Source: Myoxocephalus aenaeus
Lineage: Eukaryota; Chordata; Actinopteri; Perciformes; Cottidae
DNA length: 64,000 nt
Reading direction: 5' to 3'
NCBI GenBank assembly: GCA_038501785.1
Contig: JBAMJR010000025.1
Span: 4,690,001-4,754,000 of the forward strand
Part shown: positions 22,916-32,238 of the stretch, in pieces
Numbering within the stretch: position 1 is the stretch's first letter
Layout: each line of letters begins with the position of its first letter
Position numbers and translations under genes: made by a program
The notes under the pieces: model-generated
Databases searched by the model: none
The model's input: the letters and a program-made list of their open reading frames with translations, nothing else
Told to the model about the DNA's origin: nothing

Positions 22916-23080
22916 GTCAGCGCTGCCCTTCATCCTCCGGCTGTGCTTTGTGTTGCTGTTGCCGGGGAACACGGGAGGCTACAGTGCTGAGCTCAGCATG
23001 TCGGCTCCTCATTGTTACAGAGAGCATGAGATCACATTCAGCTGCAAGCTCAGAGGCCGAATGCAGCCTCACAAACAGCT
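22916..23080 (+). CDS. Candidate internal exon, unidentified protein
   Basis: A 165-bp block sits between a strong acceptor-like site (CTCCTCCTCTCCCGCAG ending at 22915) and a consensus-like donor (GTGAGT at 23081). Read from 22917 it is open for 54 codons with two bases left over, so it is phase-symmetric. The peptide begins with a hydrophobic stretch (LPFILRLCFVLLLPG) like a signal peptide or membrane segment. A part with two cysteines (APHCYREHEITFSCKLRG) follows, as in a secreted domain. I do not recognise the family. A second plus frame and the minus strand are also open here, which weakens the case. No partner exon was identified. Confidence 0.35.
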
Positions 23081-23647
23081 GTGAGTCCATTGGGGATGGA
23101 ACATCCATACTGTAAACCTTTTGAGAGGAAATCCATGCTTTTTGTTAGAATTTGAACAATATCAATACTGCTACTGGTCATTTCTTAAATTTGTATGTGA
23201 TTGATGAAAATAATGTAAACAAAAAATGTAATAAAGATGATTATATTATAATAAAACGTTAATAACGGCCATTAATTCCAGATTGATTAAAAAAGCAAAC
23301 TGTTTGAGCTCATTTGTCTAAAACATTTTAAATAAATACTATAAATGAGATACAATAATAATAGTTAAGGAAATAGTTATGACATATGAATATTAATAAA
23401 ATAATAAACAAGAATAGCCGCTGTGCACCAGGTCCTGATGTCACGTTGTTTTCCAGTCATGTGACTTGGGTCAGCTCAATATGTCAGGGCTGTTTTTGGC
23501 ACAGATGTCATATAAAAGTGGTGAAAACGTTTGGAAGTGATGCAGCCACCCACATTTTATATTGACATGATCTTATGATACATATTGTTTTTAAAGGGAT
23601 CAATATCAAATGAGTAACTTACCAAAGCCCAAATGAATATCCAGTAT
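23081..23647. other. Non-coding, AT-rich sequence
   Basis: No gene is recognised. Many TAATAATA-type stretches. Confidence 0.5.
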
Positions 23648-24025
<378 letters not shown>

Positions 24026-24284
24026 GCCAAAACATGGTTGGCTCCCACTTCTCAAACATTTAGATCCGCTAGTTCTCTTTGTCTTTTATTGTTGTGAATA
24101 ATGTGTTAATTGGAAAAAACAGACATTCAGATCAAAACATGATTATGCCTAGTTCACGGTCGGGGAAATTGTGATGGACATTTTATCCATTTTTATTGAT
24201 AATTTATAATTCAAGCCACAATATATACGAGAAAATGATTAGATATTAAAAAAATCATGAGCCGCAGCCTTGATTTGAATAAAA

Positions 24285-24289
24285 GCGCG

Positions 24290-24361
<72 letters not shown>
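24285..24361. repeat. Compound (GC)n-(AC)n microsatellite
   Basis: About 7 GC units followed directly by about 31 AC units. It is alternating purine-pyrimidine throughout, so Z-DNA prone. It lies 27 bp upstream of the 21-bp minisatellite. Confidence 0.97.
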
Positions 24362-24362
<1 letters not shown>

Positions 24363-24387
24363 CCCAGCTCACTGATCAATGTGGCCA

Positions 24388-24688
24388 GCGGGCCCGTGGC
24401 TCTCTAACGCAGGTCGGTGGCTCTCTAACGCGGGCCCGTGGCTCTCTAACGCAGGCCCGTGGCTCTCTAACGCGGGCCCGTGGCTCTCTAACGCAGGCCC
24501 GTGGCTCTCTACCGCGGGCCCGTGGCTCTCTAACGCAGGCCCGTGGCTCTCTAACGCGGGCCCGTGGCTCTCTAACGCGGCCCCGTGGCTCTCTAACGCA
24601 GGCCCGTGGCTCTCTAACGCAGGCCCGTGGCTCTCTAACGCGGGCCCGTGGCTCTCTAACGCAGGCCCGTGGCTCTCTAACGCGGGCC
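24388..24688. repeat. 21-bp minisatellite, 14 copies
   Basis: Fourteen tandem 21-bp units (24388-24681) plus a 7-bp partial copy. The unit is GC[G/A]GGCCCGTGGCTCTCTA-AC. The third base alternates G/A through most of the array, suggesting a 42-bp higher-order repeat; the pattern breaks at copies 10-12. Because 21 is divisible by three, several frames on both strands stay open (up to 185 codons) with a 7-residue repeat. I regard these as artefacts: every frame is equally open. Confidence 0.97.
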
Positions 24689-26017
24689 ACTGGAGGGACC
24701 ACGGATCCAAAAAGTAGGTCACTCGGTTTCCTCGACGCTCTGCTCGGCACATCGCTCCATCTTGTAAACATCGTCCTCCCACGAAAGCCGCAACCGTCCC
24801 CGTGTACCATCTGACTACAGCATCTGAGATCAAGTGAAGGATGACAAAAGGCAGGAAAACAAGGAGGATGCTTCACTCCTACATATCAAGGGAGTTGCTT
24901 TGTTTACCTGTGTGGGTTTATTACTCCATGGTAGGTGAGGCAGAGAAAACAACACCGGGCCCAGAAACGCACACTGGAAAGTTGTGCTTTATTCTTGACG
25001 AGCATCCGCCTCCTCACTGGGTTTTTTTCTTTTCTTTGAAAGGTGTAATTAATGCGTGCAGAGTTTGTTTACACATACGTTTATTTATCTGCTCTTCTGC
25101 CGCGTGGATTCGTTTTCATTCCCCCTGAATTGTCTGGAGGTTTGAATAATTGAAGTGATTTGTATTCTCTTAAAGGCGATAAAGGAAGGGCCCGGGGGAA
25201 TGGCTGAGATTGAAAATACACAGGGCCCTAAAGTTTATCTCCAGCCGCCTCTTAAACACCCCTTTTACTGTTTAAATATGTCTTATGAGTTTTTAATATG
25301 GAGGGAAACAAAGGGGAGAGAGTAAAGGATTGTAACTGACATGTTTTTCAAGAGCCCAGATGATAAAAAGGAATAATAAACATTTGTTTTAAAAATAAAT
25401 ACAGTTTATCCTTGAACCCTAAATATAGAAACAGCTTTTTTTTCCTTCTTTTTTTTTTATGTAGTAAGCTGTATATCGTTGACTGCCTGCAAGCCTCTCC
25501 CTAAACGTTGGCAGAGACAGTATTATTCAAATGTTGCCCGGAGCCTCGGCAGCGCTTTGAAAGGTTAAACAGCACTTTAAACGTAGGCTGTCCAAATGTT
25601 AAAAGCACAAAATGATTGCTGGTGCGCCGTGCTTATGTAAAAGCACCGAAAAAAACAGACGAGTGCCCACGCCCAGCGGCGAGGGCTGAGGCGGCGATGG
25701 TCAGCGTGATGTGCGACAGCCTCAAAGGTGATCGCATCACACCTCCTGTGTGATCGCTCCCGTACCACGTCACACAACGGCTGCTCAGCCGCCGCCAGCG
25801 CTACGTTCCTCCCCTCAGCGACCAGTGGCGACGCACTTCTGTGAGCCGACGCAACAGTTGTTGAGGCCCTGAAGGACCCCGTATGGGACTCAGTCTCAGG
25901 TTGAGGGGGTGTTCTGGAGTTTTCCTGGAGGCCATTGTTTTGATGCTTCATTATTTGTTGAACAGGAGAAAGCACTGAGCCCCTTTCATAAGAGCAATAA
26001 CAGAAACATAAACATGC
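24689..26017. other. Non-coding sequence, possible conserved element
   Basis: No gene is recognised. The complex, repeat-poor stretch about 25130-25440 has the look of conserved non-coding DNA. The 174-codon minus frame at 25577-26101 runs into the SINE and is judged to be chance. Confidence 0.4.
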
Positions 26018-26194
26018 ACTTTTATTAATCCCCTTGGGGAAATTCTTCTCTGCATTTGACCCATCCCTGGATAGGGAGCAGTGGGCAGCCCTGTGAGGCA
26101 CCCGGGGAGCAGTTTGAGGGTTAGGTGTCTGGGATCGAACCGGCTACCTTGTGGTTGCGGGACGACCACTCATCCCCCTGAGCTACAGCCGCCC
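26018..26194 (-). mobile_element. Full-length tRNA-derived SINE
   Basis: On the minus strand: a tRNA-like head with A box (GGCTGTAGCTCAGGGGGATG) and an exact B box GGTTCGATCC, a body with CTGCTCCCCGGGTGCC and GATGGGTCAAATGCAGAGAA, and the tail AATTTCCCCAAGGGGATTAATAAA, a LINE-type end. AACATG occurs just outside both ends (26011-26016 and 26198-26203), a short likely target duplication. It could carry an internal RNA polymerase III promoter. This is not a functional tRNA gene, since the tRNA 3' half is missing. Confidence 0.9.
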
Positions 26195-27157
26195 TTTAAC
26201 ATGGTGGGGCGGTTCCCTCCACTGATCCGTCATATTCCTCTCACCTGAGCATGACACTTGTGAACCACTCAGTATGTTCACTGATGAGGGCCCGGCGATT
26301 CTGTAGGTCGTAAGCTTTAGAGAAAGGTGCGTTAATCGCGTGTAGCATCAAGTTAACGCTATAAAAATCTATATTTTCTGTGACGTGGGGAGCTCTCTTG
26401 GAGTCCTTTTCGAGACATTTTGTTCATACTTATGGTTTATGCTCATACTTAAGGTTGAATTATGTTTAAAACATGAAACATTTACTTGTATGCTCTTGTA
26501 AGCCAAGGATTTGCTGGTTAATTAGAGATAATAAAACAATAGGCCTGGGATTGATTCATGGTACTTAAGCGGGAATCTATTTCGGTCTCAAATGTTATTC
26601 TTCCAATTATTACGATGAAGGTGTAATCTGTCTCGCCCGAACAGGTTCAACAAAGCTCAGTGGAAACTCAGGATGATGTCACTCACTTAGTCTGCAGCGA
26701 CCGCACAGTCCTGACAAGAGGTCTGATTAGCCTGAAACCACCTGTGTGAGGGTCCAACAGCACACTGCAGGTGTGTGGATGTAACACGTCTCTCCACATG
26801 TAAAGGATAAAAGATGACTGTAGTAGTATGAATGAGTCCTCACTCCCCCATGTGGTGGCGCCATCTTTGACCCAGTGAGTGACTCTCATCCCAACACGTG
26901 TGTGGTTGCTGGAAGTAATTCCATTAAATGTTTGGCATCGACAAACACAGATGTATTTACAATTGAACGATGTCAAATGTAAATTGAAAATGTACGAGGA
27001 CACCTACACGTTCTGTATGCATTCAAACGTTTGTTTACTTACCGATCCTTAGTGTGTAGCATAGAGAGTATTTGCAGTCTACATGACGACAAAACAAAAC
27101 AACAAGTTTTAAACTGCAGGTTAATATCATGGTCAGTAAAGCTTCTGTTTATGATGT

Positions 27158-27159
<2 letters not shown>
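26195..27159. other. Non-coding sequence
   Basis: No gene is recognised. Confidence 0.5.

Positions 27160-27231
<72 letters not shown>
27160..27231. repeat. (AC)n microsatellite
   Basis: About 36 uninterrupted AC units. Confidence 0.98.
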
Positions 27232-27233
<2 letters not shown>

Positions 27234-27367
27234 AGGCTGTGTTTGGGGTCACCTTCACATAACACTTATATTCCGTGCACTTTATTTTAACTTTAATTTT
27301 ATATTCTACTCTATTCAATTGTAATTGTAAATACTCACGCACTCTGTTTATTGTTAAATGTTAAATG

Positions 27368-27447
27368 TGATGCACCTCCCGCCAGGACAAATTCCTTGTA
27401 TGTGAAAACATACATGGCAATAAATGGTTCTGATTCTGATTCTGAAG
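27368..27447 (+). mobile_element. 5'-truncated LINE 3' tail
   Basis: TGATGCACCTCCCGCCAGG, CAAATTCCTTGTATGTGAAA and CATGGCAATAAATGG are followed by three TTCTGA units. It has the same architecture as the tails at 8757-8852 and 39427-39495. It is the end of an L2/CR1-clade LINE with no coding part. Confidence 0.75.
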
Positions 27448-28829
27448 AGATGCCATGTGAACCCCTTTATGATAATGTGATACTGGATCTGACGACTCTT
27501 TGTGTGGGGGCGTTATGTTTTGTCACATGTTTTATTCAAGTGTCAGTCTGAACTGATGCCGGGTTGCCAGGTCTGACTCGCATTCAGTGTTGGGTTGAGG
27601 TCGGGGCTCAACAGCAGTTCTTCCACACCAAACTGGGAAAACACTTTCCCTCTGGAGCTGGCCTTGGCATGTTGAACGGGAAAGGGACATGAACACCAAG
27701 TGTTCCTCACTGGAGCGTTACGAGTTCCCCTCAATGAAGTGAAAGCTGCCGATCATACAGTTCTCACTGCAGCATATAATTAAACACACCCACAGCAGTG
27801 TGCTTAATCCGTCAGCGCTCAAATTATGTACAAAGCAAGAAATAATTATATTCCTGGCAACGTAAAAAGAATTCTCAGAAAGACAGAGGGTGGGGGGATT
27901 ATAAGATAAGAGTAGAATTTTATTCCAAAAAAATCAACATTGTGTTGGGAAGAGACAGCATTTATCAATGTGTGGGGTCAATTTATGGGATGGGTGAGAT
28001 GTAAAGTATGATATCCATAAATTCAAGAAAATGTCTGAAGAATGTTTTTGAGAGGTACCGGGATGAGGACGTTTTTAATGTTGTTGTTGTTGTTCTATAT
28101 ATCGGTTAATCTTTTAAGTTATAGAAACACAATCTAATAGTTAAGCAGTGTTGATTAGAGGTGGTATAAAAAATGCTGATTTCTTCCCTCAGTAGACATT
28201 GTAAACATGAGTTTATGTCTCAATCTCTAGTTTCAAGTCTTCTTCAATACAGCATGATGTTCATTTAGTAAATTATGGTCATTTAGAGTCAAACAGACCA
28301 TAAAGCTTTAGGGCGGGGCTACAAGGTGATTGACCCTCTCGTGTCACTTCATGGTGCAAAACCCAAATTGATGAAGTATAAGTATTTCCTTCTGTTTTCT
28401 TCTTTTCAAACATATTATTTTGATTGATTTGTTCAACTGATTTTTAACTCCCTATCATTGGGTTATTATTGTTTTGTTTTCTTATTATTTTTTACATGTT
28501 TAAATTAAAAATCCAATCTAATGTCCGGTGTTGACATGCCTGCTGCCACACCCGTCACATGGAAGTCATGAGCTGCTTTTGCCATTCAGCATTTTAGAAT
28601 GGATGCCAAATATCCACACTGTTCATGTTCTACATTCTAATAATCTAGCCACATGATTTTGCCCAGATATATCACAAAACATATAGCAGTATGCTTCTGT
28701 TGAATCATTTTGTACAAGGAGCCATAATCAAATACCAACCATACACTATAATGGCACATTTTACAACTTGCATGATTTCCATGTTAGCTGTCAAATGTAC
28801 AGCAATGTGAAACATATTGAATGTTGAAT
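27448..28829. other. Non-coding sequence
   Basis: No gene or transposon is recognised. AT-rich after 28080, with a (TTG)n run at 28081-28093. Confidence 0.5.
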
Positions 28830-29078
28830 TCAAAGAGAATGTGACTTGCCTGACAATGAAGCACCTCCCATTGATTCCAAAAGGCAGCGTTCCTGTTCGA
28901 TGGCCACCGAGCCGCTGGGCTGGAACCCTGCGGATGCATCACAGAGCTGGCCACCTTCTTCTGTCCTCCTCTGTGAAGCTGATATAGCATATTTGGTCCA
29001 AATAAAAGCCACAACTGCCACCACTGGGATCATTGGGATGAGTAAGGTAGTTCCTTGGTAGCTCTCCCCTGGATAAGC
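28830..29078 (-). CDS. Candidate 3' exon, membrane-protein-like
   Basis: The minus strand is open for 82 codons before the TGA at 28830-28832. The peptide reads like the end of a type I membrane protein: a hydrophobic segment (LIPMIPVVAVVAFIW), then basic residues (SQRRTEEGG), then a Ser/Gly/Gln-rich tail ending SGKSHSL. The frame is closed upstream by a TAG at 29079-29081. A splice acceptor (TCCAG ending at 29069) could join it to an upstream exon, but its pyrimidine tract is poor. About 100 bp further (minus strand, near 29120-29215) another stretch reads like protein (ILIEAVAADKGETGSNKR). I do not recognise the family. A pseudogene or chance frame is possible; the opposite strand is also open. 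Confidence 0.3.
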   Translation of the reverse strand, partial: AYPGESYQGTTLLIPMIPVVAVVAFIWTKYAISASQRRTEEGGQLCDASAGFQPSGSVAIEQERCLLESMGGASLSGKSHSL

Positions 29079-29740
29079 CTACCCACAATTCATAGCCTAA
29101 TGGGACACGTAAAATATTACAGCACCATGATTTCTACAGTTTCTGGCAGCCACTGCTTCCCTCTCTTGTTGGATCCCGTCTCTCCCTTGTCAGCCGCAAC
29201 AGCCTCAATCAGGATGAAAAAAATAGTTATATTTAGTATATTTATCAGCAAGCAGGTGATAATACCAGTGGAGCCTTTTACTGGAGGTGGGAATCTTCAC
29301 TGGTCTCACGACTCTAAATCAAAATACCACGGTCTCACTGTTTTCACGATTATGAACCAGAATATTTCTTACAGGCCTATAGCCAATGAAATAATATATT
29401 TATTTTCATCATCAACGACATTGTTTTACTTTGTTGAAGTAATGTATAGGGGTATTTGCATAACAACGCAATTAGAGCCAGGGTTAAGATGTTATTAGGC
29501 CATCATTTTTCACAAGTTACCCTCAATTACTCACACCATTTATGGCATAACTCTTCTTTTAGGTGATTTAAGTTAGACCTTGTAGTAACCCAAAGCTTAT
29601 CTGCCAATATCTCGTCAACTGTTGGCATCTCTGATCATTTCTGTCTTTTTTTACTGTCAGTGGTTTTATACATCAGGACATACCTGAACAAATTGTGAGG
29701 AAGCCTTAAGACTCAATGGCTACACATGCTGTTGATCTCT
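29079..29740. other. Non-coding sequence with unidentified open frames
   Basis: A 147-codon plus-strand frame (29055-29498) lacks recognisable domains. A short protein-like minus-strand stretch near 29120-29215 is mentioned with the preceding entry. The rest shows nothing. Confidence 0.4.
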
Positions 29741-30395
29741 TACTCGACACTTCAGCAGACATTTGACCCTACTTTTGGGATTGAAATTGAAAAGGTTGTG
29801 AATGAGCTCAGGTCCGATATGGATGGTCCAATATGGACATGGAACATTTGTTTGTGCCGTACTTCTTGACTGAACTTTCATGCAGTAGATCACTCAATTC
29901 CTTTTAGGGAGAATTCACAATCTGATTGGTCTCTCTGGTACATTTGGTATATCTGGTATTTGATTGGTTCCAATCTTATCTGAGAGATGTTTTGTAAGTA
30001 TTGGAGAATGTTCCTCGGAAAGCTATAAAATTACTTTTGGTGTTCCTCAAGGTTCAATTTGAGGTCTTTCACTTTTTAAAGGTTACATGCCACCACTTGA
30101 AAACGTCATCAGGGGCCATGACATAAGTTTCCATCTATGCTGATGACACACAGCTTCACATTGCCTAATGTCAGAACCAAAACCCATGGATCCTTTTATG
30201 ACTATGGTCCACGTCTCTGGAACGTCCTTCCTATGGACCTGAAGAGAGCAGAGAATGTTGCTATATACTGGCTTTTTCAAATGAGCATTATTTATTATTT
30301 AGTTGACTTGACCTTTTTAGTCTTTCTTTCTATTTGAAGTGTGTTACATTTTATTTGTATGAAAAGTACTCAACAAATCAAGTCTGCCTGATGGA
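29741..30395 (+). pseudogene. Broken LINE reverse transcriptase (L2/CR1-type)
   Basis: Remnant of the polymerase of a non-LTR retrotransposon, the enzyme that copies LINE RNA at the target site. Readable in order: NFHAVDHSI, matching the FDxVDHxxL motif near 29874; IGLSGT around 29920; FGVPQGS at 30036-30056; and the catalytic YADD at 30136-30147 followed by TQLH. A stop follows GVPQGSI, and the frame shifts between GVPQGS and YADD. After YADD there is a jump to the C-terminal motif YGPRLWNVLPMDL (about 30203-30241), so several hundred bases of coding sequence are deleted. It ends in a decayed LINE 3' end near 30395. It is non-functional. Confidence 0.88.
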
Positions 30396-31192
30396 TAGCC
30401 ACGACCGGCTTGTTATCTTCAGTGATCGTTTTAGTATCTGGCCGATTTTCTCCACTTGCCGTGAGCAAATCTGTCAAGAATACACACTGATAATCTATAA
30501 TAAACAATATAAATGATATAATATAAAAGATCTCATTCTGTTGAAATATGCATCCCACGCTTTTGACTTCCCTCATCTCTCCAATTCCCCCGACTCCCCT
30601 CCCACATGATCACATTTCAAAATCCATCCACCAAATTTATAAGAATTAGTCCTGTGTCACTGCTGTTTGTGATTGTGGGTTTTAAATAATGTACTTATTC
30701 CACATATTTTTCAGTTGTGTCCAAATAGACATACAAACACAAGCAGACAGACAAACACAGATAAGTTCCATAGAAAACAGAAGAGGAGCAGAGCTGTGTG
30801 TTGATCGTCGCTGAGAAATTCACTTGTGGTGTGAACTGCTGAAGCAACAGCGGGGTCCCATCAGCGTCCAGTGTGGCGTTACCTAAGTCACTGCCTGTTA
30901 ACAACACTGTGGCTGAATTTCAGACTGCTTGCAGGTACTTTTCTGCACAATATTGCTAATCTGAGCATCTGATATTGGCAGCGAGCGCTACAAGCCAGTA
31001 GACCGCTCTCAGCTGTGTGCACACACAGTGTGTGCTGGCTCCGCCCCTTTAGTGAAACACAAAGATCAGAGCAGGAGAGAAACTAGTGCACTTAGTGATG
31101 GTTAATCAATGTAAAGACTCACACTGAGCTGAAACCAAACCAAACTCCTGATTATGTTCCATCACTGCATCGATGGAGTGGATCACACATTA
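30396..31192. other. Non-coding sequence
   Basis: No gene is recognised. GCTCCGCCCCTTTAGTGAAAC at 31039-31059 looks like part of a dispersed fish repeat I cannot name. Confidence 0.4.
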
Positions 31193-31691
31193 TGTTACGC
31201 CGGGCCTAGGGGAGCCTGAGCGCAACATACGGGTGGGTCTCCCCACCTCCCAAATTAGGACCAATGCTGCAGAGGTGTAGTACAATGATGCTTTTATTTT
31301 TGTCACAAATTATTCAGGGTGAGCCTGGCCCAAAATAACAAACAAAATAATCTGGGTACGTAATCTAACTTCCCTAGACCACAAAAGAAACAAAAGAAAA
31401 TACAGATGTCTTACCTATCTCCCTACCAGAAAACACTGCTAAACAAAAAAAGGCTTCTCACCCCTACCGACACACTTTCTAACCCCACCACCCCAAGGAT
31501 CCCTCTTGTGCAGCATGGCCCGGTTGGAAGCTGGAGAGAGAGAGCCGGCCCAACAGGTTCCCTCCTTAAATACCGCCACCTGCAATGCAACAAAGCACAA
31601 GCACGGCAAAACAACAAACCAGCACCCCCCCAGGCAGGGAGGCGAACAGCATCAGGGCCCACTGCCATCCCATGCACTCTGGGCCATAACA
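31193..31691 (-). repeat. 3' LTR of the gag-pro element
   Basis: A 499-bp unit that begins TGTTATGGCCCAGAGTGC on the minus strand and ends GCCCGGCGTAACA (TG...CA). A polyadenylation signal AATAAAA lies at 31292-31298 (minus strand). It is preceded on the minus strand by a purine run, as required for plus-strand DNA priming. The partner 5' LTR is absent. Confidence 0.85.
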
Positions 31692-31782
31692 TCCCCCCAC
31701 CTAAGATCAAACATTTCTTCCAAATGAAGAAATGTTTGTAACACCCTGCAAGACACCTTTGCAAGAATTGCTCTGATGGCCT

Positions 31783-32238
31783 CTAAGGCTCCGACAGTCT
31801 CTGACTGCTCCGACGGTCTCTGAAGGGCTCAGACGGTTCTGGTGGTCTCTGACTGCTCCGACGGTCTCCGATGGCTCCAACGGTCTCTGACGGCTCCAAC
31901 GGTCTCTGACGGCTCTCGGTTACCTTGGGCGTAGTGAAAAAAACTTTAACCCCAGCCAAATCATTCCCCAGAATGAGATCAATCCCTGCGATGGGCAGTC
32001 GATCTCTCACGGCCACTCGCACTGGGCCAGACACAAGGGCGGAGGAGAGGGTAACTGCATGAAGTGGCACACGTAAAGTACTCAATTTAATTCCCCACAC
32101 CAACACGTCAGACCCACAGTAGGACTGGTCAGATAACGGCACCGCACCATGTCGAGCCACGGAATGCTTTTCCCCAGTATCTCTTAAAATGGTAATTGGG
32201 ACCCTGTCCCCATCATGGCCACTCAGCGAAAGGTAACC
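31783..32238 (-). CDS. Retrotransposon aspartic protease, in frame with gag
   Basis: About 151 codons, open from the gag stop to a TAG at 31783-31785. It carries the catalytic ILRDTG motif (D-T-G) near codon 19-24 and the partner motif LILGND of retropepsins about 75 residues later. Such enzymes act as dimers and cleave the Gag-Pol polyprotein. It is in the same frame as gag and separated only by the UAG codon at 32239-32241. Its own first ATG at 32160 lies after the DTG motif, so independent initiation would give a dead enzyme. After about residue 110 the frame runs into a tandem repeat instead of reverse transcriptase. Activity would need readthrough of the stop. Confidence 0.85.
   Translation of the reverse strand, partial: GYLSLSGHDGDRVPITILRDTGEKHSVARHGAVPLSDQSYCGSDVLVWGIKLSTLRVPLHAVTLSSALVSGPVRVAVRDRLPIAGIDLILGNDLAGVKVFFTTPKVTESRQRPLEPSETVGAIGDRRSSQRPPEPSEPFRDRRSSQRLSEP
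31786..31916. repeat. 19-bp imperfect tandem repeat in the pro 3' region
   Basis: Units of the type CTCCAACGGTCTCTGACGG repeat about six times with changes (19-28 bp spacing). They sit at the C-terminal end of the protease frame and add a Glu/Pro/Ser-rich repeat (PEPSE/RRSSQR type) before the stop at 31783-31785. The repeat fills the place where the reverse transcriptase should begin, so it may mark the deletion junction. Confidence 0.8.

Noticed and set aside
24257..24876. Four repeat-protein-like frames (112-185 codons)
   Set aside because: They arise from a 21-bp tandem repeat, a multiple of three, so frames on both strands are open without selection.
25577..26101. 174-codon minus-strand frame
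   Set aside because: Its first part lies inside a SINE and the rest has no domain.
26018..26194. tRNA gene
   Set aside because: Only the tRNA-like 5' half with A and B boxes is present, followed by SINE body and LINE-type tail; no complete cloverleaf.
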